Source: an uncultured Collinsella sp. (GTDB lineage: Bacteria; Actinomycetota; Coriobacteriia; Coriobacteriales; Coriobacteriaceae). From it: a stretch of DNA of 13,654 nucleotides. The notes beneath the pieces were generated by a model, which was not told the DNA's origin, did no database searches, and was given only the letters and a program-made list of their open reading frames with translations. Location of the stretch: contig UQPY01000051.1 in the NCBI GenBank assembly GCA_900542965.1, positions 1 through 13,654 on the forward strand, in the 5' to 3' direction. The position numbers were made by a program, and so were the translations under genes. Positions 1 to 7,439 of the stretch are shown piece by piece (position 1 is the stretch's first letter; each line of letters begins with the position of its first letter).

Positions 1-218
1 TCCTTTGCGTGCGGAACTCGCGACAAACTTAACCCCCGCCCTCAGCCCCGGAAGCCCTCCCTGCCGTCACATTATTCAACCAGTTTTGCGGGCGTGCGCC
101 GCTGCGCGGCTAGCCCGCGTGCTCCTCGGCGGGGTTGGTCTGATTGTTTTTGTTGAAGCTCTGCCTTTGGCTCAAATGGAAACGGGAGACGCATCTGCAT
201 CCCCCGCTTTTGTTGTGG
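1..218. other. Left-edge non-coding stretch, upstream region of an off-window gene
   Basis: I see no convincing gene here. A 76-codon open frame on the plus strand (5-235) has no ribosome binding site and no recognisable product. Read on the minus strand, the edge ends in AAAGGA (positions 6-1), which looks like a ribosome binding site for a minus-strand gene starting just beyond the left edge. Besides the hairpin at 183-206 there is a GC-rich dyad around 90-120 (GCGGGC paired with GCCCGC, inner GCGC pair) with no T-tract on either strand. Confidence 0.4.
183..206 (-). terminator. Putative intrinsic terminator after the phosphodiesterase gene
   Basis: A 10-bp stem (CGGGAGACGC at 183-192 with GCATCCCCCG at 197-206, including G-T wobbles) closes a four-base loop 12 bases past the stop codon of the gene at 219. 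The T-run on the minus side is only three bases; the plus side has CTTTTGTTGT, so it might also work in the other direction. Weak by the T-tract criterion. Confidence 0.4.
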
Positions 219-686
219 TTACTCTAGGTCAATAAATTTAGTGCTTAGGATCTTGCCGTCTTTTACTAGCATTCTGGCCATGGTGGGGCCTCGGGTGCCT
301 CTGGGGTAGCTGGCGCTGCCCGGGTTGAGGACTAAGCAACGGCCCACTTGGGCTTCTTTGGTTACGTGGGTGTGGCCGTTGATGGCTACGTCTACGGATC
401 CCACTGGGAGGTCTTCGCGGTAGTGGGCTACGGCGAACTTGAGGCCTTCGTAGGTGAAGAGGGCCAGGCGATCCACATCAGGGCCGTAGTCGCGGTAGTA
501 GTCGTTGTTGCCCAGAACCGCTCGCACGGGGGCGATGGTGCATAGGTGCTCGTAGTCCATCTCGGATGTGAGGTCACCGGCGTGGATGATCAGGTCTGCG
601 CCCTTAAGCTCGTCCAGGAGCGCAGGCGATAGATAGCCGTGGGTGTCCGAGATGATGTCGATGCGTTTGGCGCTTGCGCTGTTCAT
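219..686 (-). CDS. YfcE/MJ0936-type metallophosphoesterase (phosphodiesterase)
   Basis: A 155-residue single-domain calcineurin-like phosphoesterase, a typical length for the YfcE/MJ0936 family of dinuclear-metal phosphodiesterases. Metal-ligand motifs appear in order: D14-x-H16 in SDTHG, G37-D38-L, G59-N60-N-D, H88 and G104-H105-T-H107. H88 is followed by Y-R instead of the G-H usual in this family (often THGH), a small oddity next to an otherwise complete metal site. There is no signal peptide, so it should be cytoplasmic. An upstream in-frame ATG at 722 is possible, but ATG 686 has GGAAGGGA eight bases before it and starts just before the first strand, so I chose it. It follows the terminator at 725-772 and is probably transcribed separately. 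The physiological substrate cannot be read from sequence. Confidence 0.9.
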   Translation of the reverse strand: MNSASAKRIDIISDTHGYLSPALLDELKGADLIIHAGDLTSEMDYEHLCTIAPVRAVLGNNDYYRDYGPDVDRLALFTYEGLKFAVAHYREDLPVGSVDVAINGHTHVTKEAQVGRCLVLNPGSASYPRGTRGPTMARMLVKDGKILSTKFIDLE

Positions 687-724
687 GGGATCCCTTCCGC
701 AAAAACGATTCGGCAGGTGCATAC

Positions 725-772
725 AAAAAGCCCCACGGCTCCGCAGACGATAGGTCTACAGGGCTGCGGGGC
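725..772 (-). terminator. Intrinsic terminator after the first LytTR regulator
   Basis: On the minus strand GGCCCC...GGGGC closes an outer stem with an inner CCGCAG/CTGCGG pair, followed directly by five Ts. It sits nine bases past the stop of the regulator at 781 and would end the glycosyltransferase-kinase-regulator transcript. Confidence 0.75.
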
Positions 773-780
773 CAATGTGC

Positions 781-1497
781 TTAGAGGCTCAAGGCCTTCT
801 TGAGCGGGACGACGCGGCGGCGCGAGACCGGCACGCGTTCGTCAACGCCCGTGATGCCCAGCTGGATGGCGCCCGAAGGCACCGTCTCGACGTCCGTGAC
901 GCACGCCAGGTTAACGATATAGCGGCGATGCACGCGGAAGAAGCCAAAGTCGCAGAGCTTGGCCTCAAACTGTGCAAGCGAGGTCGTCGACAGAAAACGA
1001 TCATCGACGGTATAGATGCAGGAGTAATCGTCCTTGGCCATGATAAAGCGAATGTCGTCCACGGGAATGAGTACCTTGCGGCCGCCCTTTTCCACCGGGA
1101 TGCGCTCGATGGTCACCTTGCTGTCCGTGACGGGCTTGGCACGCTGCATGACCTTCTCGATGGCGCGGTCCAAGCGAGCTTCCTCGACAGGCTTCATCAG
1201 ATAGTCGACGGCATCCACATCGAACGCCTCGACCGCATGGTCGCTATACGCAGTCACAAACACGATCGCCGGCGGGTTCTTGAGCTTATGCAGCGCCTCG
1301 GCAAGCTGCAAGCCCGAAGCACCGGGCATCGAAATGTCGAGAAAGACGACATCGACGCGACTTTCCATAAGCATCTCGATAGCGGAGCGAACGCTCGACG
1401 CCTCAGTGATCGTGCCGATCTTGCCCGTTTGCTCGAGCAGGAAGCGAAGCTCCGAGCGAGCCGGCGCCTCATCATCCACAATCATCGCACGCAGCAT
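781..1497 (-). CDS. LytTR-family response regulator (partner of kinase at 1570-2913)
   Basis: A 238-residue response regulator. The receiver domain (about 1-118) has acidic pocket D8-D9, phospho-acceptor D54 in FLDISMP, T82 and K103 in MKP, all in place. The C-terminal LytTR DNA-binding domain (about 130-235) carries the family signature FFRVHRRYIVNL and ends with the PVSRRR strand. LytTR proteins bind direct repeats upstream of target promoters. An upstream TTG start at 1518 is open, but the ATG at 1497 is preceded by GAAAGG at 10 bases and begins right before the first receiver strand, so I chose it. It lies 72 bases after the kinase stop in the same direction and is almost certainly co-transcribed. 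It is a paralogue of the regulator at 6667-7401. Targets are unknown. Confidence 0.93.
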   Translation of the reverse strand: MLRAMIVDDEAPARSELRFLLEQTGKIGTITEASSVRSAIEMLMESRVDVVFLDISMPGASGLQLAEALHKLKNPPAIVFVTAYSDHAVEAFDVDAVDYLMKPVEEARLDRAIEKVMQRAKPVTDSKVTIERIPVEKGGRKVLIPVDDIRFIMAKDDYSCIYTVDDRFLSTTSLAQFEAKLCDFGFFRVHRRYIVNLACVTDVETVPSGAIQLGITGVDERVPVSRRRVVPLKKALSL

Positions 1498-1569
1498 AGG
1501 GATAAAACCTTTCGTCAACTAACTACGCCGGGCATCCGTCGCATGACGTTGAGCCCGTAGCCTTTTATT

Positions 1570-2913
1570 TTACTCTTGAATGTCAAAGATGCTCTCTGAC
1601 AAATCAAGATGAAGGAGCACTTTGGTGCCCTTGCCCGGCGCCGATTCGACACGCGTATAGGAGTGCGGCCCATAAAAGCGATGGATGCGCTCCGAAATAT
1701 TGTGCATGGCCACACCGGCGCCGCCACCCTGGGGAGAGCTGGCGTCGGGACGGGCAGAACGCTCGTCAAACAGTCTGGCGGCGGTACCCTCATCCATGCC
1801 CACGCCATTATCGGCCACCGAAATCAGAATCGCATCCTCGCCGTCCTGGTGTACCGACACATCGATCACCAGCGCGTCGGCATCTCCCATGCCGTGGCGC
1901 ACGGCGTTCTCGACAATCGGCTGAATCACAAATGCCGGCACCAGCGTGTCCTCGACGTCCTCGGACACGTCGAAGGTCGCCAGCACGCGATCCTCGCCAA
2001 AGCGCGCCTTCTCAAACGTCAGGTAGCGCTTGGTCTGCGCGACCTCGCGCGACACGGGAATGAGCGAGCCCGAATTGTCGAGCGTGGCGCGATAGAACGA
2101 GGAGAACTCGCGCAGCAGCTCGCGGGCCCGCAGCGGGTCGGTGCGCGTAAACGATGCAATGGTGTTCAGCGTGTTGAACAGGAAGTGCGGGTTAATCTGC
2201 GCCTGCAGCGCACGCACCTCGGCGCGCGCCGTGAGTTCCTTTTGCACCTCGAGCTCGTGGATGGCGAGCTGCGTGGACAAGATCTCGGCAAAGCCCGAGG
2301 CAAGCGCGTACTGGGTGCGGTCGACGGCGCGCGGGGTCTTGTAGTAGAACTTGAGCGTGCCGACGGTACGATCGCCCACCTTGATGGGGGCGATAATGCC
2401 GGCGGGGACTTGGTTGTGCGAGCCGTCCGAGCCCACGACATCCACCATACGGTTGAACGATTGCACGATGCCATGTTCGATAACGTAGCGTGTGGCAAGC
2501 GTGTGGATGGGAGAATCTGGCAGTAGTTTTTCCTCAAACTCGCCCGCGCAGGCAAGCACGTTGTCCTCGTCGGTGATGGCCACCGTCATGGCGCGCGTCT
2601 CGGGCAAAATGCGCTGGCACACCAAACGCGCCGACTCCTGCGTCAGACCGCCCTTAATGTCCTCGAGCATGGCCGAGGCCACCGAGAGCGTCTCCTCGGT
2701 GTACTGGGAGCGCACCGAATCGGGATTGAGCGTCAAAAAGATAAAGATGCACAGAAAGATGCACAGCAGCGCGCAGGCAATCACCGTGGCGATCGGCTCG
2801 ATACCGGTCACCAGGGCAAAAATAAAGTACACGAGCACGCAAATGGCGCAGGCAACGGCAATGATGCGAAAGATTGATAATGAACTATCGCGCTGGGCGC
2901 GGCGGTCGATCAT
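1570..2913 (-). CDS. LytS/YehU-type sensor histidine kinase, two-helix form
   Basis: A 447-residue kinase. Two hydrophobic segments (about 14-35 and 41-62) form a short membrane hairpin with almost no extracellular loop. They are followed by a cytoplasmic GAF-like region (about 85-215), the His_kinase (PF06580-type) segment with phospho-acceptor H243 in INPHFLFN, and an HATPase domain with N336 in ENAVRHG, DNGVGM at 368-373 and a C-terminal GAGVAMHN glycine loop. Known LytS kinases usually have a multi-helix 5TMR-LYT sensor, which is missing here, so the signal is probably sensed inside the membrane or cytoplasm. The ATG overlaps the glycosyltransferase stop (ATGA) and has GGAGGGGG four bases upstream, which indicates translational coupling. 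It should phosphorylate the regulator at 781-1497. It is a close paralogue of the kinase at 7440-8831. Confidence 0.92.
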   Translation of the reverse strand: MIDRRAQRDSSLSIFRIIAVACAICVLVYFIFALVTGIEPIATVIACALLCIFLCIFIFLTLNPDSVRSQYTEETLSVASAMLEDIKGGLTQESARLVCQRILPETRAMTVAITDEDNVLACAGEFEEKLLPDSPIHTLATRYVIEHGIVQSFNRMVDVVGSDGSHNQVPAGIIAPIKVGDRTVGTLKFYYKTPRAVDRTQYALASGFAEILSTQLAIHELEVQKELTARAEVRALQAQINPHFLFNTLNTIASFTRTDPLRARELLREFSSFYRATLDNSGSLIPVSREVAQTKRYLTFEKARFGEDRVLATFDVSEDVEDTLVPAFVIQPIVENAVRHGMGDADALVIDVSVHQDGEDAILISVADNGVGMDEGTAARLFDERSARPDASSPQGGGAGVAMHNISERIHRFYGPHSYTRVESAPGKGTKVLLHLDLSESIFDIQE

Positions 2914-4097
2914 TCGGCCCCCTCCAGGATACTGATCAGTTGTGCGTCACGCCAAAGCCCGTCCATGATCTTGGGCCAAAAGCTCTGGAAACGCAGGTAG
3001 CTTGCGGCGTTTTGGCGTGCATAGGCCTTTGCCTCGTCGATACCATGGCGCCAGATGCGCAGGTAGCCCTCATGCTCGCGAGTAAACACGCTGCGGACCA
3101 TAGCGGTCTTGCGCACGCGGTCGTCGAGCTCGCGCGAAATCCACGGGCCCGGGTAGGGCATGAGCGATGCCGCCGTAACGGGAATGAGCTCCTTTTGATG
3201 CGCAGCGAATGTCAACTTGGCCCGTTCGTAGTACCAACGGTATACATCCTGCATAAAGCGCGGTGAGCGCTTTTCGGACTCCGGAGGCAGATGGCGCACG
3301 GTCCACTCGTTATCGAACCACACGTCGTAGCCAAACATGCGCATGTTAAAGAGGTAATCCAAGTCCTCGCCGCGGGTGATAAACGGGTCAAAGGCCACAC
3401 GCGTAAAGGCGCGGGCGTGCAGGGCCATCAGGCCGCCGCACACGTAGTTGGAGCGCGAGATGCGGGTGCCCGAGAGCGCCTTTTTCATCCAACGGTTGAA
3501 CTCGATGCGCTTGGTCCACCAACGATGGCAGATGCCCGCCTTGTCCGTGGGAGCCAACGGCGAGCCGTCGCGATCGTAGAAATAGCCGCTCTTGACCAAG
3601 ATCGGCAGGCCCTGACGCGTCTGCTGACCCAGCGCGTAGGTCGCGCGCTTCATAAAATCGGCGTCGATGACAGTCTCATCGTCATCCAAAAAGATAACCG
3701 CGTCATGCCCCAGCACAGCGGCACAGGCCAGCCCCATGTTGCGGATGGCACCGTAGCCTCGCAGGCTCACGCACTCGCCCGAACCCTTGGGCGCGATCTG
3801 AGCAACCCGATCTGCGATGCGCGAGGCCTGGGTGTTGGTGACAACGGTGACCTTGAGCGTGGGATGCGCGTCGACAATCTCGTGCACGCGCAGCGACACA
3901 TCGGCTGTGGCAGAAACGGGACAGACCACCAAAAGGATGATGCGCGGGATGTCACGTACCTGCTCAAGCGAGGCCAGGCAGCGGTCGAGTTCGGGATTGT
4001 CGGCGTTGAGTCGCGTCGAATGGTCATAGGTGCCAGGGGCGTTTGCGCAAGCGTCATCGCCCGCCCAATACGTTGGAATCACGACTGTGGCGTTCAT
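2910..4097 (-). CDS. GT-A-fold glycosyltransferase (family 2-like)
   Basis: A 395-residue glycosyltransferase. The N-terminus gives the GT-A opening VVIPTYWAG (5-13), the nucleotide-sugar metal-binding run FLDDDETV has D138-D140, and RGEDLDYLFNMR (242-253) fits the acceptor/catalytic ED motif of GT2-like enzymes. RNMGL (119-123) before the DDD motif also fits. No transmembrane helix is evident, so it probably works in the cytoplasm or at the inner membrane face. Donor and acceptor cannot be assigned. The start has GGGAGG seven bases upstream. It is the first gene of a three-gene unit with the kinase and LytTR regulator, and its stop overlaps the kinase start. That arrangement suggests that envelope glycan or glycolipid work is tied to this signalling pair, which is inference. 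Confidence 0.85.
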   Translation of the reverse strand: MNATVVIPTYWAGDDACANAPGTYDHSTRLNADNPELDRCLASLEQVRDIPRIILLVVCPVSATADVSLRVHEIVDAHPTLKVTVVTNTQASRIADRVAQIAPKGSGECVSLRGYGAIRNMGLACAAVLGHDAVIFLDDDETVIDADFMKRATYALGQQTRQGLPILVKSGYFYDRDGSPLAPTDKAGICHRWWTKRIEFNRWMKKALSGTRISRSNYVCGGLMALHARAFTRVAFDPFITRGEDLDYLFNMRMFGYDVWFDNEWTVRHLPPESEKRSPRFMQDVYRWYYERAKLTFAAHQKELIPVTAASLMPYPGPWISRELDDRVRKTAMVRSVFTREHEGYLRIWRHGIDEAKAYARQNAASYLRFQSFWPKIMDGLWRDAQLISILEGAE

Positions 4098-4118
4098 GCC
4101 TTACCCTCCCTGCAACAC

Positions 4119-4154
4119 AAAAACGGGACGCCGCCAAACACAGGCGACGCCCCG
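4119..4154 (-). terminator. Intrinsic terminator between UMF1 transporter and glycosyltransferase
   Basis: A 12-bp stem (4124-4135 with 4143-4154, two non-Watson-Crick positions) with a seven-base loop is followed on the minus strand by TTTTT. It lies 115 bases past the transporter stop and only 22 bases before the glycosyltransferase ATG. It can serve as the 3' end of the upstream unit, as an attenuator for the downstream one, or both. Confidence 0.8.
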
Positions 4155-4170
4155 CGACCTAGCTGATTCC

Positions 4171-4176
4171 ATCATA
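4171..4176 (-). promoter_or_regulatory. Candidate -10 element for the glycosyltransferase-kinase-regulator unit
   Basis: TATGAT on the minus strand, five of six matches to the -10 consensus, preceded by GTGGG. No good -35 is found at 16-18 bases, so an activator may be needed. A start site about seven bases downstream would place the terminator at 4119-4154 inside the leader. Confidence 0.3.
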
Positions 4177-4191
4177 CCCACTTGGGCAAAT

Positions 4192-4212
4192 CATTGCTCG
4201 CAAGTCGCAATG
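4192..4212. repeat. Inverted repeat CATTGC-N9-GCAATG upstream of the glycosyltransferase operon
   Basis: A perfect 6-bp dyad with a nine-base centre, located just upstream of the -10-like hexamer at 4171-4176, the usual place for an activator site. The half-site ATTGC/GCAAT also forms the palindrome at 8888-8902 upstream of the second kinase. A further ATTGC lies at 4216-4220. Confidence 0.4.
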
Positions 4213-4268
4213 TTTATTGCGGATAACCCCAAAAGAGTACCGTGGACAGGCACAATAGCCGCTCGCTC

Positions 4269-5528
4269 CTATGCGGCATGCTCTGCCGCCCGAGTCATGC
4301 GGGACAGGCGGACCAGCAGCATAAAGCCAACGATCAGCAGCACGCCAATGGAAAGGACGCCCAGCGACGGGTTGCCGGTCAGCGAGGTGACGACCGACAC
4401 TAGGAAAGTGCCCATGACGCTTGCATAGCGACCGAAGATGTCAAAGAAGCCGTAGTACTCGTTGGACTTTTCCTTGGGGATAATGCGACCAAAGTAGCTA
4501 CGGCTAAGCGCCTGCACGCCGCCCTGGAACAGGCCGACCATAATGGCAAGCACCCAGAATTCAAAGGCGGTCTTTAGGAAGAACGCGGCGAACAGCACAA
4601 TGCCCATGTAGGCGGCGACTGCCACCAGGATCATGTTGAGCGTGCCCACGCGTCCGGCGAGCTTGCCGTAGATGATGGCGGACGGAAAGGCCACGAACTG
4701 CGTGACGAGCAGCGCCAGGACCAACTGGGTCGAATCGATGCCCAAAGCCGAGCCGTAGCTGGTGGCCATGGAAATGACCGTGTGCACACCGTCGATATAG
4801 AAGAAGAACGCAATCATGTAGACCAGCACGGTCTTGTTGTGGGCGATCTCGCGCATGGTGTGTCCGACCTCGGAGAACACACCGCCCACGATGTGGCCGA
4901 TGGTGTCCTCGGGACCGCGCTCGCGACCGTACTTTTGCTTATAGGTGCGAATGAGCGGCAGGGTAAAGATGAGCCACCAGGCACCAGTGATGATAAACGA
5001 CAGACGCGTTGCCAGCATGGTAGGGACGCCAAGAGCGGGGCCACCCATGATGAGCGCCAGGCAGATGACGAACGGCACGGTGGAACCGATGTAGCCCCAG
5101 GCATAGCCCGAGCTGGACACGGCGTCCATGCGCTCGTCGGTGGTAATGTCGGGCAGCATGGCGTCGTAGAACGTCATAGAAGAGTTAAGGCCGATGGTGC
5201 ACAGCACGTACACGGTCAAAAATGCCATGGCGGACATTGGGATAGCCTGCGCCAGGCAAAGCACCAGGCCCGTGAGGAAGAAGCCCAAGAAGAACTTGAT
5301 CTTGTTGCCGGCGTAGTCGGCAAGCGCGCCCAGAATGGGCATGAGCATGGCGATGACCAGCGAGGCGATCGTCTGCGCATTGCCCCAGGCGACCACCAGG
5401 TCGGCCGAGGAAGCGCCGGTATTGATGGCGTTAAAGTAAATGGGCACCACCGAGGTATTGAGCAGCACGAGGGCCGAATTGCCCACATCATACATAACCC
5501 AGTTACGCTCGAGCTTGGTGTATTTCAT
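4269..5528 (-). CDS. UMF1-family MFS transporter (Atg22-like)
   Basis: A 419-residue membrane protein with 12 predicted helices. The N-terminal YDVGNSA (13-19), YDAMLP (121-126) and the loop GGVQALSRSYFGR...NEYYGFFDIFG (336-366) are hallmarks of the UMF1 branch of the major facilitator superfamily, related to the yeast vacuolar effluxer Atg22. Amino-acid or metabolite efflux is the usual suggestion for the family, but most bacterial members have no proven substrate. The ATG has GAAGGG about nine bases upstream. It follows the phospholipase-like gene by 101 bases without a strong terminator (only a weak GGGC/GCCC dyad), so it may belong to the same transcript as the second kinase-regulator pair. 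Its transcript would end at 4119-4154. The family call is firm; the substrate is unknown. Confidence 0.9.
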   Translation of the reverse strand: MKYTKLERNWVMYDVGNSALVLLNTSVVPIYFNAINTGASSADLVVAWGNAQTIASLVIAMLMPILGALADYAGNKIKFFLGFFLTGLVLCLAQAIPMSAMAFLTVYVLCTIGLNSSMTFYDAMLPDITTDERMDAVSSSGYAWGYIGSTVPFVICLALIMGGPALGVPTMLATRLSFIITGAWWLIFTLPLIRTYKQKYGRERGPEDTIGHIVGGVFSEVGHTMREIAHNKTVLVYMIAFFFYIDGVHTVISMATSYGSALGIDSTQLVLALLVTQFVAFPSAIIYGKLAGRVGTLNMILVAVAAYMGIVLFAAFFLKTAFEFWVLAIMVGLFQGGVQALSRSYFGRIIPKEKSNEYYGFFDIFGRYASVMGTFLVSVVTSLTGNPSLGVLSIGVLLIVGFMLLVRLSRMTRAAEHAA

Positions 5529-5629
5529 GGACAGGGACCCTTCGTATTCGCCCGATATGCAGTTAGTTCATCGTACCCCAATTGTCCAGAACCGCCGGTA
5601 AGGATTCGGCAAAGGGGCACGCACGGGCC

Positions 5630-6574
5630 CTATTCCTCGCGGTCGAACTCCTCATCGGCATTGAGCACGCGACCGCTGTAGTTGACGTGACTGGTCACGG
5701 CATCCATGTCACCGGTCTCGATAAAGCGGGCGACCGTGCACTCGTAATCGACCAACGCGCGGTCAAAGACCTCGGGGAAGCTCTCGTTCGAGACCTCGTC
5801 GGTAAAGGGGTTCTTCCATGTCAGGTGACCCAGGTTACCGGTGCGCTCGGGCAGCTCCGTCGTCACGCGATGGGCAAGGCCGTCGAGCAGCGAGTAGTCG
5901 TGCACCAAGCCCTCAACCAGCGAGATCGCGCGCGTCTTTGCGGAGCCGGCCGGCTCAATCGCGCGGTAAAGTCGCTGCATATTGGCAACGGCCGCACCGT
6001 ACTCCCCCGCCGGAATGTCAATGCCGTACACGCGTCCGGCAACATAGCTCATCAGCACGCCGGCCACGCGATTGATGCGATCGGTGGTGACGATCTCGCC
6101 CGCCGGCGGGTAATCGTCAACCGTAGCGCCATCGCGTTTAAGCTGCAGCATCAGCACATCCAGGTCGCTCTCGATCACGGCATGGACCTGACTGCTCGAA
6201 TCCTCAAGCTCTGAATCGGACTCCACGATGCCAAACTGCTGCTCATAGACAAAGGGGTGGGCGTTGCGGTCGAGCACATAATGAGACAGCAGGCCCAGCG
6301 CAAAGGCACGACCCAAGCTGGCGTCGCGCGGCAGCAGATGCGACACGCCGTCGCGCAGGCACGCGAACTGGCGAGACATGCGCGACCGATGCATGACCTG
6401 CGCCAGCAGCGTGCAGTCGGAAACACGCGGTGTCAGAATGTGAAAGAAAAACGGGTCGGGGCCTTGGTTGCCCAAGATAAAGGCAATGCGCTCTTCATCG
6501 GACGTGATGACGCCCTGCGGAAGACGGTCGATGCTTTCCTCGCCAAACAGATGATGGGTGATAAGCGCGGGCAT
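5630..6574 (-). CDS. Zinc-dependent phospholipase C-like protein (PF00882 type)
   Basis: A 314-residue protein of the zinc-dependent phospholipase C superfamily. Putative zinc ligands run through the first half: H7 in THH, D40 in NQGPDPFFFH, H62, the signature SHYVLDRNAHPF with H98, D102 and H106, and H131 with E135 or D139 in HAVIESDLD. No signal peptide is visible, unlike secreted clostridial toxins; this shorter cytoplasmic-looking type is common in gut Gram-positive bacteria and has no settled substrate. The frame is open to an ATG at 6604, but ATG 6574 has AAAGGA at good spacing and matches the family start MPALITHH, so I chose it. It lies 92 bases after the second LytTR regulator in the same direction with no clear terminator between. 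A role in phospholipid or teichoic-acid-linked metabolism is a guess. Confidence 0.82.
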   Translation of the reverse strand: MPALITHHLFGEESIDRLPQGVITSDEERIAFILGNQGPDPFFFHILTPRVSDCTLLAQVMHRSRMSRQFACLRDGVSHLLPRDASLGRAFALGLLSHYVLDRNAHPFVYEQQFGIVESDSELEDSSSQVHAVIESDLDVLMLQLKRDGATVDDYPPAGEIVTTDRINRVAGVLMSYVAGRVYGIDIPAGEYGAAVANMQRLYRAIEPAGSAKTRAISLVEGLVHDYSLLDGLAHRVTTELPERTGNLGHLTWKNPFTDEVSNESFPEVFDRALVDYECTVARFIETGDMDAVTSHVNYSGRVLNADEEFDREE

Positions 6575-6666
6575 AATGATCCTTTCGATTTCATTCGATG
6601 CCACCCATTATGCCCACCGCGCGCCCATGCCAAACCTGCGATGGTAAACGACGGCGCGCAGACCGT

Positions 6667-7401
6667 CTACGCAAGCCCCAGGTGCGACTTGACCTCGGCG
6701 GCACGACGACGGGACACCGGCACCGTCGAGCTCACGCGGTCAAGCCTGAGCTCCATCAACCCCGTGGAGCCAATCTCAACATTGTGCACGTCTTCCAAAT
6801 TGACTAGGTAGCTGCGATGAACGCGAATAAAGCCCTCGGAGTCCAAGCGACGCTCGAGCGAGGAAATCGACTCATTGATCAGGTACGTTCCCTCGGCGCA
6901 GATGGCGTTGCAAAAATCGGCGCGCGCCTCAAAGTAGCAGACGTCTGCGGCGGGAATGAACACCTTTTTGCCCCCGCGGTCCACCGTCAGACGCAAAGGC
7001 TGGCGCGGAGCGTGGGCAACACGACGGGCACCCAAGGCTGCCTCGATCTTGTCGAGTGCCTTTGACAGGCGTGCGTCCTCGACCGGCTTGACGACATAGT
7101 CGACCGCATCGAGGTTATACGCATCGGCGGCAAATTCGGCAAACGCCGTCACAAACACAACCACCGGCGGCGTCTTTAGGTTCTGCAGCGTCTCGGCAAG
7201 CTCAATTCCCGAGCGACCGGGCATGGTAATGTCTAAAAACAACACGTCGGGCTTGTTCGACAGAATCGACTCCACGGCTTCGGTGACATTGCCCGCCTCG
7301 GCAATCTGACCCACACGCGTATCCTTTTCCAACAGATAGCGTAGCTCAGCCCTAATGGGAGGCTCGTCATCAACCACCAAGATGTTCCAGCCTTCGGACA
7401 T
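6667..7401 (-). CDS. LytTR-family response regulator (partner of kinase at 7440-8831)
   Basis: A 244-residue regulator. The receiver domain has D11-D12, phospho-acceptor D57 in FLDITMP, T85 and K105 in VKP. The LytTR domain (about 135-240) has FIRVHRSYLVNL and ends with VPVSRRR, matching the paralogue at 781-1497 along most of its length. The ATG is preceded by GAGGGGAAG at five bases and comes 38 bases after the kinase stop, so the two are co-transcribed. All phosphorylation residues are intact, so it should be a normal phospho-dependent regulator. The linker (about 122-135) is richer in Ala, Arg and Pro than that of its paralogue. The DNA site is unknown. Confidence 0.93.
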   Translation of the reverse strand: MSEGWNILVVDDEPPIRAELRYLLEKDTRVGQIAEAGNVTEAVESILSNKPDVLFLDITMPGRSGIELAETLQNLKTPPVVVFVTAFAEFAADAYNLDAVDYVVKPVEDARLSKALDKIEAALGARRVAHAPRQPLRLTVDRGGKKVFIPAADVCYFEARADFCNAICAEGTYLINESISSLERRLDSEGFIRVHRSYLVNLEDVHNVEIGSTGLMELRLDRVSSTVPVSRRRAAEVKSHLGLA

Positions 7402-7439
7402 ATGTGCTTCCCCTCTTTTTCTCTCAATCCAACCGCGTG

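Noticed and set aside
1609..2526. 305-residue open frame on plus, antisense to the first kinase
   Set aside because: Arg/His-rich random-looking protein with no ribosome binding site; the minus strand is an unmistakable kinase.
3291..4166. 291-residue open frame on plus, antisense to the glycosyltransferase
   Set aside because: Shadow frame; it also runs across the intrinsic terminator at 4119-4154.
4782..5681. 299-residue open frame on plus, antisense to the UMF1 transporter
   Set aside because: His/Gly/Asp-rich shadow of transmembrane codons with no domain.
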